Part shown: positions 33,560 through 44,823 of the stretch, piece after piece
How the letters are laid out: the number at the start of each line of letters is the position of its first letter
How positions within the stretch are numbered: position 1 is the stretch's first letter
Source: Larix kaempferi
Taxonomy: Eukaryota; Streptophyta; Pinopsida; Pinales; Pinaceae
Direction: 5' to 3'
DNA: 64,000 bases
NCBI GenBank assembly: GCA_027924585.1
Contig: BSBM01001138.1
Span: 13,945,001-14,009,000, forward strand
Notes under the pieces: generated by a model
Database searches by the model: none
What the model was told of the DNA's origin: nothing
Seen by the model: only the letters and a program-made list of their open reading frames with translations
Made by a program: the position numbers and the translations under genes

Positions 33560-35864
33560 ATGCCATGGAACTTATGTGCCAGATTGCACGAAATCAAAGA
33601 ATTTACAAAAAAAAAAAAAACGAGAGCGCTGCCCTCGACCCACCCTGAGCCACAATGGGGCAATCCCCCTTGACCCCTGTCGTCCCCCGGAGACAGTCGT
33701 TGAAAGTGTGAAGTGCCTTCTCTATGATGGGAATGAGAGGCAGGAATCGCATAGAAGGTTGTGGAGGCCTTATTAAGAATATATGGCGGTAATATGTATT
33801 GTGAAAGAGTAATGGGAGTAGCAAGACAATATTGATAAGAGGGAAATTCCTCACCTTAAACTATTTCTATTTATAGCATAAAAAAATGAATGTTATACAT
33901 GTATGTATATATATTGAATTGCTAATTCATCAAAATATCATAGCTAATGATTGCTTGTATGCTTGGTAGGGAAGCCAAGAAAAGGATCAGCTATGATATG
34001 GAGTAGGAACTCCATGTCATGAGGAGGAATTGGAAAGGGAGAATTCTTTAACTCCTCTCTTTCAATTATATTTATATTTCCTGAGTTTTATATACTAAAA
34101 CTGATGGCATAGGGATGTTGGAAATGCAAGAGTAAGGCATATGAATTAGCTGGAATGATTAAAGAATCATTGCATGGTGCATGTGGATTTCTTATGCATG
34201 AGCATGACATTGCAGATGGGTAAAGGTAGTGAAGTTACAGATGCCATAGCCCATTAATGGACCAAAGAAAACTGAAGCATGCCTAAGGATGTGGATGATG
34301 TTGTCGCATATGACCAACAACCTTACGAGGAAAGGATGGTGCAACAAGTCTGTGATCATGAGGTTGGAAAAACGATTGTGTAGCCTTGGTAAGAGGCCAA
34401 CTCATCAGGTAACATCAAGCGATGTTAATGACAGCCATGCACATGATGGTTATTTGTGGTTAAATTGCATGAATGTTGAAAGAGGATTTGGTGAGATCCC
34501 TTCAACTATGTTTAAACTATGTTGATTTGGTTTGCATGTGGTATTGAGTGCTTGAATGTGAATGTCAAGCTACCAAGTATGGTCAGGTATGGGTAAGTGA
34601 AGGCAAGGAGCCTTACACCCTATGGTTTCTTAGAAACCTCAATGCATTCATATGAAATTATATCATACCATTTGTGTATGTTGGTTGTGAGTTTAACAAC
34701 CAAAGCAAGTGATAACTTATGGTCCTGTTGTAGTGTATGCCATATGTGATAAGCATGGTTATGCCATAATATGTTGAAATGCCTAGTATTCATGGATTAA
34801 TGCAAGGTTGTATTGAGGGGTTATGCATTGAGTGAATGCACATTAAAATATTATGTAAATGTTGTGAATGCACATGCGTATGTGTGGGTGCACATGTTGA
34901 GATGCATTGTGTGAATGCATGAGTGTGACATATACATATGTTTCAATGTGGTTAGATAATAGATGAAATGGTGGACTATTGTTAATCCTGAGACCATTTC
35001 ATGAGCTGATGTGAATGCAGGAGAAAGACTGCATGAAGAAGGTAGATATGTGATGGGATACCAGAGCACTCTGTTGGAAGGACAAAGTTGCATAGAATGT
35101 GAAGTAATGAGTATTTACAGTTTATTTGAATTGCATGGATAATGTGACTGTGTCTTGTAATTTTATGGTGATAATGATGCATATATAGAAATGTATATAT
35201 TTTATTACATTTCAAATGTTAACAGCTGAAGGTGTTTGAATTATTAAGTGTTATAATTCTGAGATCACTTTAGTGACTGTTGTGGCAATGAAAGGATTAT
35301 ATGCCTAGATACTCACAATGTGTTTGGCTGATGGAAGTTTCAGTTCTCAGGTAGAAAAGTCTTGCGTATGGAAATGAGGATAAGTCCATAGTAAAGACTA
35401 GAATCTATCATGTGTAGAAGCCAAAGGTTATGAGAAGGTTCTCATGGTTGTGACTTATGTATGAAACAAATCTGAAAATTGTCTGATTTAGTTATAAGAA
35501 AAATCTCATGGTTGCAAATCTAATTTCTGTAGGAAAACAGATTTGAAATTTTGCTAATAATTGCTAATGACTGTTTGGCTTATATAAAATTGTTTCAGGA
35601 AGACATGTTGTAGGTGGATGTTCATGTATGGTAGCAAGGGTGAAACCATAATGGATAGAGTGATACCACTTACGAGAGCCAAACAATATGGGGATAGCCT
35701 CATTGCTAAGCAAATTAATTTATGTAGTAGACAAAACTGCAAATTCATATTGAATTTAATTATCAATAACATTTATTGGTTATGGAACAATCATATTTGA
35801 AGCTTATTGATAAATGTTGTTGACTGTTTGGCTATTTGGTAAGTGTGCCAAGATGACACATTGC
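33560..35864 (+). other. E3 interior, part 1: no gene seen
   Basis: Contains an A14 run (33605-33618), then A/T-rich sequence with many ATG/TGTGAATGCA-like words around 34850-34930. No ORF over 80 codons resembles a known protein. Confidence 0.6.
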
Positions 35865-36501
35865 TGTTAAATTTTCTGAATTTACTTCAATATGATCTAG
35901 GATCTTAACTGAGAGAACAACATGTACAGCATATCAATCATGGAGACAATAATGCAAGCACACAAGAGACACAAAGATTTACTTGGGGAAAACCATAAAG
36001 GTGAAAAACCCCAATAACTTCCTCAGAGATAGATAGAGCAATGATACAACCAACCAAGAGATAGACATAACCTAGCAGCAGATCCTCCTCCTCCATAAGT
36101 GCGCCTCTCCTCCTTGAGAGCATGTGTGAGAAGTGAGTGAGCAAATAGAGTGCCTCCCGCACTCTATTTATACTTGACTTGACTTGCCTTTTTACCTAAC
36201 TCATGTAGGCTCGAACTTAACCACATAATATAATGCTGACTGGGCCGACCCCCAATAGGGTGGTCTAATAACCCTTTGACCCACATGGCCGACCCCCAAT
36301 AGGGTGGTCTAATAACCCTTTGACCCACATGACTTATACAGGGCCGAACCCAAACAAGGTGGTCTAATAACCCATCAAGTATAAGTTACGACACTTACAA
36401 TATAAATGACGACACTTCCGTATAGAGGAATAATAACATCTCTATAGGAATACAATATACATATATGTGAAATACATTCCGAAGTTACATATACATCAAC
36501 A
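35865..36501. repeat. Solo LTR of a copia-1-related family
   Basis: TGTTAAATTTTC...CATCAACA, clearly related to the copia-1 LTRs throughout (ACCCCAATAACTTCCTCAGA, GGTGGTCTAATAACCC, TTACGACACTT). Flanked by a perfect 5-bp TSD: ATTGC at 35860-35864 and 36502-36506. The two LTRs of the original element recombined and removed the interior. Confidence 0.96.
36243..36330. repeat. 44-bp tandem duplication inside solo LTR
   Basis: GGCCGACCCCCAATAGGGTG at 36243 and again at 36287, both continuing to GACCCACAT; the two copies are identical. A third partial copy follows at about 36342. copia-1 LTRs have one copy. Confidence 0.93.
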
Positions 36502-37147
36502 ATTGCAGGAAGACCATGCATGATGGCCTGCAGAAGCCAAACTAGATGGGAAGGATCCCATACTATGGAAATGGGTTTCGGATGAAATGCCATTGTAAAT
36601 GTTGATAATGTCTCAGTTGAACTACATGTTGGTAAACCATGTGAGTGAGACAGTAAAATTATGCCAAGAAGGCATGTGTGGGTTATGGAACTTGAAAGGA
36701 TTGGGGTGGAAAATCAAAGTACTATTGACACAGAGAAGGGAGTCCCCATTCTTCGCAATTGAAGGAAGAATACATCTGAAAAGGGATAAGTATTCTGTAA
36801 CCCTAACTAAGAATATACATGTCTGGTTATTAGATTTAATATGCAGAGCATGTTTTATTATTTCATTATTATTCCAGATTGCTTGAGTATGATTAGGGCC
36901 TACATGTCTCACATCCAAAAGGGAGTGCACACCTTTATGGTGTTGGGTTATGATAGGGTTTTCAATATTGACTACACCCTAAGGAAGTGGACGCATTCCT
37001 GGTGTTTCAATACTTGATAGTGAATGTTATGAAATATGTTTACAATTTTGGGACAACAATACTGATGAGCTTGCTTATCCTTCTTGTGTTACAAGCTTAC
37101 ACAGATATAATTTGGTGCTGCACGCGGATGAAGCAAAATGAAAAGTT

Positions 37148-37330
37148 GTTGTGGAGGTCTTGACGAAGGGTTGTTGCATGCCTAATGAACCCGGTCGATG
37201 TACTGGTTTGGTATTATTTACTTGGTTGTTGTGGAGGTATTGATTAAGGGTTGTTACATGCCTAATAAACCCAGTCGATGCACTAGTTTGGCATTATTTG
37301 ATTGGATGTTGTGGGTATTGTGGGGCCATG
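37148..37330. repeat. ~80-bp tandem repeat in E3
   Basis: GTTGTGGAGGT at 37148 and 37228, each followed by AAGGGTTGTTRCATGCCTAA and a CCCRGTCGATG block; a third partial unit begins near 37305. Confidence 0.8.
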
Positions 37331-37918
37331 TTGGCATGCAGTTAAGGAAATCACCTAAAGAGTTCCTAAAGGGAACCGTCGGTTTTGCACAAGAGAAGGA
37401 GTGCCATCCTTATGTGGGTGAAGAATTGTTATGCACATGAAGGGTTGTGACACGTGTGAAAGGCTGATGCAAGCCTAAGGCAGAGTGGTAGAGCCTTGAC
37501 CTATAATGGTTGGTGGTGCAGTTTCCTTCCATTGGTCGATGACCCAGATGAATGTGCTGGCTCGACAATGGAGAGGGCCAACCAGGTATGGGACTGGTTG
37601 GGAATCACAAATGCTTGGTAAATCCAATCGGCGTGAAGGTGTACTGGTTCGGAATTAACTATTTGATGTTGTGGAGAAGCATGCGTGCTGGCCAAACATC
37701 CAAGTCCATAGGCGATCCCAAGGCTTGCAAAGTGAAGCAGGACCATGTGGACTAGAAAGGAAATGCACAATACAGATAAGTATTCATTTTCATTTATTTC
37801 CTGTTTGGAATAATGAAGATTCCAGGTATAAGTCTTCTAACAACTAAGCTGATACACTGTTGTTTCTTTGTTGGAAACCTTGGTCATTGCAGGAAAGCAA
37901 GGACCCTAAAAGAACTAT

Positions 37919-38090
37919 AAAATTCTTGGTAATCCAGAGAGTAACTGGTCGAGCGCCATAAAATTCTTAGTAAAATAGAGAGTAAATGGTTGGGGGCTAT
38001 AAAATTCTTGGTAAACCAGAGAGTAACTGGTCGGGTGCTAAAATTCTTAGTAAATCTAGAGAGTAACTGATGCTCGATAAATTCAGAGAA
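37919..38090. repeat. 41-bp tandem repeat in E3, four units
   Basis: AAAATTCTTRGTAA starts at 37919, 37960, 38001 and 38040, each followed by AGAGAGTAA(C/A)TGGT. A last decayed piece ends near 38090. Confidence 0.88.
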
Positions 38091-38342
38091 TAGTTGTTGG
38101 GAACATTAACCACTTGATGTTGTGGAGTAGCCGGTGTGCTGGCCAAACATTCCTTAATTAATTGATAAAACCCAGTTGGCGTACTGGCCTAACATTGACA
38201 TTCGAATGATTGTGGAATAGCCTGCATGCTAGCCCAACATTCATTATTATATCCATGGGAAATCCAATACTTGTAAAACAAAGAAGGAGCCTGTGGAATA
38301 AAGTGAAGACATCCAATAGAGATAAGTATTTGGTTCAGGAAA

Positions 38343-38636
38343 AATTTTAAGGGCCCATACTTATTTAAAAGTGTATAAACCTTGGCGAATCTTACCAATT
38401 CTTAAAATGTCAACTATAAAATATTTGGCAATATTTTTCTAAAATTATTTCAATTTCTAAGGACTTTATATAGTTTATATAATAATTTGGCGATTTTTAG
38501 AGTGAAAAAAGTTTACCCCATCAAAATTGGGCGAAACGAGGCTTCAAAAAATGCAAATTGGCAAATCTTTTTGTGGAAAAATACATGGAAAAATAGCCCA
38601 TGGGATAAATTTCGCCCCTAAAATTATCCTTGATTT
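38343..38636. mobile_element. Second copy of the MITE candidate
   Basis: Right end TTTCGCCCCTAAAATTAT matches the insert in the Helitron helicase. The left end AATTTTAAGGGCCC is its imperfect inverted form. The interior is A/T-rich with repeated TTGGCGA words. No TSD confirmed. Confidence 0.35.
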
Positions 38637-39656
38637 GGTTATCTTGGAACTTCTTGCTTATGAATATACATGTGTATATGAATTGTTTATGATTTCTTAA
38701 ACTCTTGTTTAGAAATAAACCCTATGAGAATAAACTAAACATGTGAATTGATTCAATATTTGAGTGTAGGTATTGTTGGAAGCAAGGATTATGAAGGCAT
38801 CATAGGGATGCATGTGGACATGTGATCGTCCTAAAGAGATCGGTATGAGTAGTAATGAAAGATGGTGCTAGTGGACATGTGTGGGTCTTAGCAGCCAACG
38901 GTTCTGTAGGCAACAATGGGGAAGGGTTCCCTGGTTGAAAATCCTCAGACAGACCTTAGACACTATGTGTCATAGCCAAGAAGGGCAATTCAAGCATTCA
39001 CATTAAAGTGAAAGAGGCTAAGGAGCACGAAACCAAAGTTGTGGTGTGGCTCCAGATTGGAACAAGACTAAGAGGGGGAAACTATTACTCTTCTTTTTCC
39101 TTTTTGATTGACACATTTCTGAAACAAAGGATTGTTGAATGCATGTTGTGACTGAAATTTGATTGTGTTTATTGCTTGAAATGAATTGTGAATGCTGAAA
39201 TAGTTATTTCCTTGCGAAAGGATAAACATGAATGAGTTCATGTGTATGTTGGGAAATCATGAAATATGTGGAAGTCTCATGAGTAAAGCATGGATGTTCC
39301 AAGTCAACTGGGAAAATAATTGACTAATTTTAATATTGTGTTATGCTTGTCCTAACAGGAATTTCCATGATGAGTCTCACAGGTGAAACATTGAAATCCA
39401 TTGATTGCAGCTATTACTAGCCAAGTGTTGTTGGTGAGAGAAGTGAGAGCCAGTTGTGCACCTTGATCATGGAAGTAGACCAAAAGCTATTGGTTTTGGC
39501 TAGAAATATTTTTCAATTAGTTACCAGGACAGCAAGAAAGGTGGCATCCATGAAATTATAGACTTGTAGATTAGCTGGAAGGTAAATAAAAGGATGGGAT
39601 GGTTGTGGAGCAATTCCCACCTACAGAGATAGAAGATCAAAGCCAGCAGGACTAGC

Positions 39657-39860
39657 TTGAGGAAGCCAAAGGACTTGATCCTGAAAGTTCAAATTCAAGA
39701 GACGAAATGTAGGACAGACCTGCCACTAGTTGTGAATTTTGAGGCATGTGTAAAGTGGATATATAATCTGAAGTACTGGAACACCGAGGACGGTGTTATT
39801 CCAAGGGGAGGGGAATGTAATGTCCCCATTATTGACCCCATTACATTCAAATGTAAATGA
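39657..39860 (+). pseudogene. 3' coding tail of E3, homologous to pol end of E2
   Basis: 67-codon frame. The part YWNTEDGVIPRGGEC before the LTR corresponds to ENTEDGVALRGRGM at the end of E2's chromodomain protein, and the DNA match continues through the PPT into the LTR start. The upstream part (VNFEACVKWIYNLK) is not recognised. A remnant kept probably for its cis-acting PPT rather than as protein. Confidence 0.65.
39801..39815 (+). other. Polypurine tract of E3
   Basis: CCAAGGGGAGGGGAA directly before TGTAATGTCCCC, nearly the same as the E2 PPT. Confidence 0.9.
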
Positions 39861-41122
39861 TGTAATATTGCTATAAAATCATGGTGAGGAGCTCAAGGCC
39901 AAGGCCCCGCCATTGATTTATTGATGTGTATGGTTTGCGTGCTAGCCAGGCACATTGGAATTTCAAACATCATGTAAATATGCATTTTAATAAAATACCC
40001 ACAACTAGCTATGCAATGCAATAAGACATGGGGGCATGATTTTACAAGGAATTGGGAGGGAAAACATTCAAACCCTTAGAGCCAATCAAGTCAAGCCAAG
40101 TGTCAATGAGAGAACCAATCAAACCCTCAACTACCCATGTTGACTTTTGTACCAAATCATTGATTTCTCCCAAGAGTTGGTTGAGGTAGTTAATGCCTTG
40201 GGGAATGATAGGTATGGCTGTCCAAATTTGGGTATGGGCAAGCCACCCTGCATGGGAAATCGTGTTTGGATTCCTGGGCAAGAAAAGAGCCATGATTTTC
40301 TCCCCAAGCCATTATCCATAAACCAGTTTCTCTCCTTCCTGAGTTGGGAGCTACCTAGGCATTTTCCAGCCATGTTTTTGGGTGTTCTCCTTAATCCTCA
40401 GCTGGGAGAAGGGCGTTTTTGTGTTGTATACTAGTGGAGAAGATGGAAAATCGAATTGGGGTTCCATAGAGACCCTTCTGGCTGTTAAAAGGTAAGATGG
40501 TTGGGGAGAAATCATTTTTCCTCCCTGTAAATTTTTTTTCCCATCCCACAATTTGTTTTTGGTTGGAAACGATTGGGGAAAACCCAAACCCATGGCCATC
40601 CTATTGGTAAATCCATTGCTTTGTCTTGCACTTGAGAGCAAGCATCCAGGGTTCAAATGTAGCCTAATAAACCTAGCTGTGGACTGGCTTGACCGATATG
40701 AAATGAGTAATTGGCTGTGAATGAGCTAGAATGTCCCATTTTCCCTGTAATAATCATGCCCATCTCGGGGGTGGCAGTTGTGTTGAGAGATTGATGAACA
40801 CAACTGGCCTATAGTTGGGTGAAACGTTGCAATGACATAGCTAGTTGCTTGGGACAATTGCACAATGGAGATAAGTGTTTTTATATCTATGTGTTTTGCC
40901 TCTACAGTGTTTAAATTAAAGACTGATATTGATATATTGAATGCATATGAAAATATGTGTGTGGGTGAGTTTATTTCTGCTGTGCATGTTTTCTTGATTT
41001 GCATCTGCACACAAACGTTTTTAACTGTATGAATCTAATGAATGGGATGAGTTTTATGAAAAGCCTAGAATTTGGCATCATGTTCCCTCCCTCAAATTGG
41101 GTCCGTGGGAGGGTACGTTACA
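39816..41122 (+). repeat. Right (3') LTR of E3
   Basis: 1307 bp, TGTAATGTCCCC...GGGTACGTTACA. Carries the block GAGCTCAAGGCCAAGGCC also found in the E2 LTR. An 83-codon antisense frame (40293-40042) is also open in the left LTR (31865-31614). Confidence 0.93.
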
Positions 41123-41311
41123 CAAGGTCAAACCCAAAGATTTTACTTGACCCTTTTTTATTATTGTATGTGTTTATATTTTTCTTGGCAATGAATCGGC
41201 CTTGAATGGCCCACTTTTTGTTGCAAGGGTTGAGTGATGTGAATGGAATAGTAGATGCAACAGGGGTTGGGGTTAAATTTGGTGAGAAAGGTATGACAAG
41301 TGAAGGGGTTT
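41123..41311 (+). other. Sequence between E3 and E4, possibly old coding DNA
   Basis: Plus-strand frame LSDVNGIVDATGVGVKFGEK is open up to the E4 insertion and stays open for some codons after it (from 48785). It may be part of a LINE ORF whose C-terminal part lies at 49300-49860. Low certainty. Confidence 0.3.
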
Positions 41312-41998
41312 TGAAATTTAGTTCACACCAATATATGATGAAGAAATTTCATCCTCTCACAAGCTCTCTCACAGAACTAGTCAAGAACACTGAAAAACAG
41401 TCAAGTATGATGCAAACATTATTACTCTCATGAATAATAATACATCATCCAACCTTGGGAAAATGATAGGATTCAAATATATAACATTAAATTAGAGATT
41501 CAAAATCAAAATGTTGCCATTCGATTCCTCACAAAAGCAGGCTTACTAAAAATATGCAAAACCCCCTAGGTGGAAAGTGTGATTTCCAAGTCACCTCTAA
41601 GGCTCATGGATTTTTGAATTAGTGATCAGATGGTGATGTATGATGGAAAATCATGATAAATACAAAATTTGGAAGGAATAAACATCATGGAGGATGAGTT
41701 GGCCCAAAAATAGTTAAGACTAGTCAACTAGCATTCATCGTTCACCAAAAAGAGGTAAAAATCAATAAAAAGCAGGAAGGCACCTTTCTATTCCAGGATT
41801 GGATAAGATTAGCCATAATCAAAGCAAATATTATCTAGAATATTCAGAAATGTGCCCAGGTGATTCTAGGATGCTTGTGGTCCACACAATGTAGATTTTA
41901 GCCAACTATATAGTCTAACACCTACGAATTAATAAACAATGATCAATAATGCTATCCTAAGGTATTAAATGACATGTATGGGTTTAAATATTCCAACA
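41312..41998 (-). repeat. 3' LTR of E4
   Basis: Ends ...ATATTCCAACA on the plus strand (minus start TGTTGGAATATT). Aligns with 48071-48782 throughout except for an extra ~25-bp duplication (TGGTCCACACA) in the right copy. Confidence 0.93.
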
Positions 41999-42010
41999 CC
42001 CCCCCTTAAG
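41999..42010 (-). other. Polypurine tract of E4
   Basis: Minus strand TTAAGGGGGGG directly before TGTTGGAAT. Confidence 0.88.
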
Positions 42011-42189
42011 CCTAAATTTATGTGCTAAAAATCAGAAATAAAATAGGCCCCAGTAACAAGACGTGGTTAGCCTTTTAACATATTGCCTTGTCCACAAAAC
42101 AAGGAAAGAAGGAAAACGTCATGGGAAAAACCTCCCCTCTAAAATGGAAATAATCAAAATTGAAAGATTGATGATCAATCCTTCACTCC

Positions 42190-42738
42190 ACCACATGTTC
42201 AACCATCCCAAGTAGTGATCTCAGATAGCTGAAAGTATTCTCAGTAAAATCTTTGGTGAAGATGTCTGCAGTTTTCTCAGCTGTTGGGAAATACTGCAAA
42301 TCAATGATGTGATCATGCACTAAGCTCCTGATGTAGTGCATATGGATCTCTATATGCTTGGTCCTCTACCTCTGTACTTGATCACTTGAGACCCATATAG
42401 CACTATGTTTGTCACAAAATATGAATGTGGGAGTGCTAAAGGAAATCTCAAACTCTAAAAGAATACCCTGCAACCACACACTGAGTAGCAGCATTCACTT
42501 CTCCTCTGTACTCGGCCTCTGCTGAAGATAGTGCAATTGCACTCTGTTTCTTACTGGACTAGCAAATAGGACCACCTACAAGCATGAAAACAAATCCAAA
42601 AGTGGATTTTCTATCAAGGCTATCACCAGCCCAATCTGAGTCAGTAAAGCCAAGAAGATCTAGGCTAGAATCTGCAACATAATGAATCCCATCAGACTTG
42701 GTGCCTTGCTCATAATGAAAGATTATTTTTGCATCCCT
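42190..42738 (-). pseudogene. E4 RNase H, decayed
   Basis: Follows RT after a stop at 42739. Recognisable pieces: FTDSDWAGDSLDRKSTFGF, SAIALSSAEAEYRGE and near the end HIEIHMHYIRSL-like sequence around 42310-42360. Several stops and shifts. Confidence 0.75.
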
Positions 42739-44046
42739 CTAATGAATCTCTTGTGGATTCTCCATGTATCTTGAGGCCACACTCACTGCATATGCAAGAT
42801 TTGGTCGAGTATGAGTAAAGTACAATAAGCTACCAACTAGTTGCCTATACAAGGTGCTTTCCACCAATGGTGTAGAATCTGCTTCTTCAAGTCTGACCCC
42901 TGAAAGGAAGGGAGTATTTGAAGGCTTGAAATAAGCCATCTTGAACTTATTTAGCAGGTCAGATGCATATTTGGACTGAGATACCTTATTTCCATTCTCA
43001 GTTTGAGAAATATCAAGCCCCAAAAATTGATTAAGAATTCCCAAGTCAGTCATGGAAAAGGCTTGATGCAAAGTAGTCTTTAATGAAGCTATTTGATTAG
43101 TAGAGCTACCTGTGATTAGTAGATAATCAAAATATAACACAATAATCAATATTGAGCCATCAATCATCTTCATGTAAACATTTAGATCAGATTTGCATCT
43201 AGCAAAAGATTGTGACAAGAGAAACTTGTCCATTTTGGAATACCAAGCCATGGGGACTTGCTTAAGACCATATAAGGAATTATTCAACCTGAACACATAG
43301 CTAGGATTAGATGTATAGCCTTATGGCTGCTAAATATATATATATTCCTCAATATCTCCATGGAGGAAGGAACTTTTGACATCCATGTGATGCACTTCCC
43401 AACGCTTGGATGTGAAAATTGCCAAAACTAGTCTTATCGAATCCTTATGTGAAACTAGTGAAAAAGTCTCATTGTAGTCAAGACCATGGAATTGGGAGAA
43501 TCCCTTTTCCACCATCCTATCATAATATTTCACTGCTGCACCATCAGCTGCAAATTTAGTCTTGAAGATCCACTTACACCTTACCAATTTTATGCCTGGG
43601 GGCAACTTGAATAACTCCCATGTCTCATTCTTTTGTAGTGAATGAAAATCCTCATCCATGGAATCCTTCCATATTGGGTAGTATGATGCTTCCTCATATG
43701 TCTTAGGATCACAATCCACCATCAAATAACATCTTTCAGATAGGTAAGGATCATTCACATTGAGAGCATTCTCAAATTGTGATCTAGTCCTCCTGGTATC
43801 CTGAGGATTTCCCACTAGTTCACCAGCTACTTGAAGAGTCTTAGCAGTCCACTTAGGCCTTTTTGGTGAATTAGGATCTATAATAAAATGGTATTCATCA
43901 TAAAAAATATCACAATAAGAAAATTCAAAAGGAGCATCACTTACATTCTCAGGTGGTGGTGTGGAGGGTTCTCCAATTTCAACACTCTGTGAGGGCTCTT
44001 CTTCAAATTGAACACTCCTCTCAATGAAGGATTTTTGAGAGGGCAT
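42739..44046 (-). pseudogene. E4 reverse transcriptase
   Basis: First block 44046-43330: KTYEEASYYPIWKDSMDEDF, KLVRCKWIFKTKFAADG, RWEVHHMDVKSSFLHGDIEE. Then a stop and MFRLNNSLYGLKQVPMAWYS, and VLYFDYLLITG where YVDD is expected, so the second catalytic Asp is Tyr. Ends YRQLVGSLLYFTHTRPNLAY. Inactive, but complete in extent. Confidence 0.9.
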
Positions 44047-44820
44047 GCTCAGAAACTTGTATCCCTTGTATTCTTATGAGAAGCCAACAAAAATTCATGG
44101 TTGGCTTTGGGGTTGCATGGCCCTCCTCTTCTCAAGTGGTATTCTAGCCCAAGCCTTGGAGCCAAAAATATTGAAATGAGAAACATCAGGTTTGTGCCCA
44201 GTCCAAGCCTCAAAAGGAGTGATTCCTTTTAATGATTTGTGCGGCACTCTATTTTGTATGTATGAAGCACAATTTATTTCCTCATCCCAAAGTTTTGGAG
44301 ACAAAGAATTGGCCTCAAGCATGCATGTGGCCATCTCCTTAAGAGATATGTTCTTCCTCTCAACAACACCATTCTGCTGAGGTGTGTAGGGAACAGTGTG
44401 TTGCATTGATATGCTAGAAGAGCCACAAAATTGCTGAAACTCAGATTTAATGTATTCCCCACCATTATCATATCTAAGGATCTTGATATGTCTACCAGAC
44501 TGGTTCTCAACTGAGGCTTTGAAAAGCTTGAACAAACTGAACACTTCTGACTTTAGCTTGAGGAAATAGATCCAACAGTACCTGGTAAAGTCATCTATGA
44601 ATGTTAGGATGTACTTGGAATGGTTCAAAGACTCATGGGGGAATGGACCTGATATGTCACTGTGAATAAGCTCCAGGGGTGCTAAGCTTCGCTATGTTTT
44701 GTCTCTTTCAAACTTCTTCTCAGGGTGCTTTCCTAGGATGCAGCTTTGATGGACACATTTAGAAAACTTGATATTGGGAAGCCCTATGACCATTTATTTC
44801 TCGTGGAGTTGGGAAAGATA
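44047..44820 (-). pseudogene. E4 integrase
   Basis: TFIDDFTRYCWIYFL (first Asp), ILRYDNGGEYIKSEF (second Asp) and TPQQNGVVERKNISLKEMA (Glu) are intact in an open frame 44628-44095, followed by NRVPHKSLKGITPFEAWTG and FNIFGSKAWARIPLEKRR. The zinc-binding segment upstream is degraded (SKCVHQSCILGKHPEKKFER with stops near 44820 and 44690). A frame break separates it from RT. Confidence 0.9.
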
Positions 44821-44823
44821 TAT

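Larger units (their letters stand above)
36507..39656 (+). other. E3 interior, part 2: no gene seen
   Basis: Non-coding, with the ~80-bp and 41-bp repeats and MITE candidate listed separately. The words GATGTTGTGGA, GTGCTGGCCAAACAT and CCCAGTYGGCGTACTGG recur dispersed between 37140 and 38240, suggesting an older, larger repeat. Confidence 0.55.
31487..41122 (+). mobile_element. Non-autonomous LTR element E3 (LARD-like), related to E2
   Basis: LTRs 31487-32695 and 39816-41122, PBS after the first, PPT before the second. The 7.1-kb interior shows no gag, protease, RT, RNase H or integrase in any frame I could follow. Only the last codons before the PPT match E2 (NTEDGV...). The structure fits a large retrotransposon derivative that would need proteins from an E2-like partner. 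It holds a solo copia LTR, a MITE candidate and three minisatellites. Confidence 0.85.

Noticed and set aside
33072-33566. ORFs of 90-120 codons on both strands
   Set aside because: By-products of the stop-poor 31-bp repeat; diverged units do not keep one frame.
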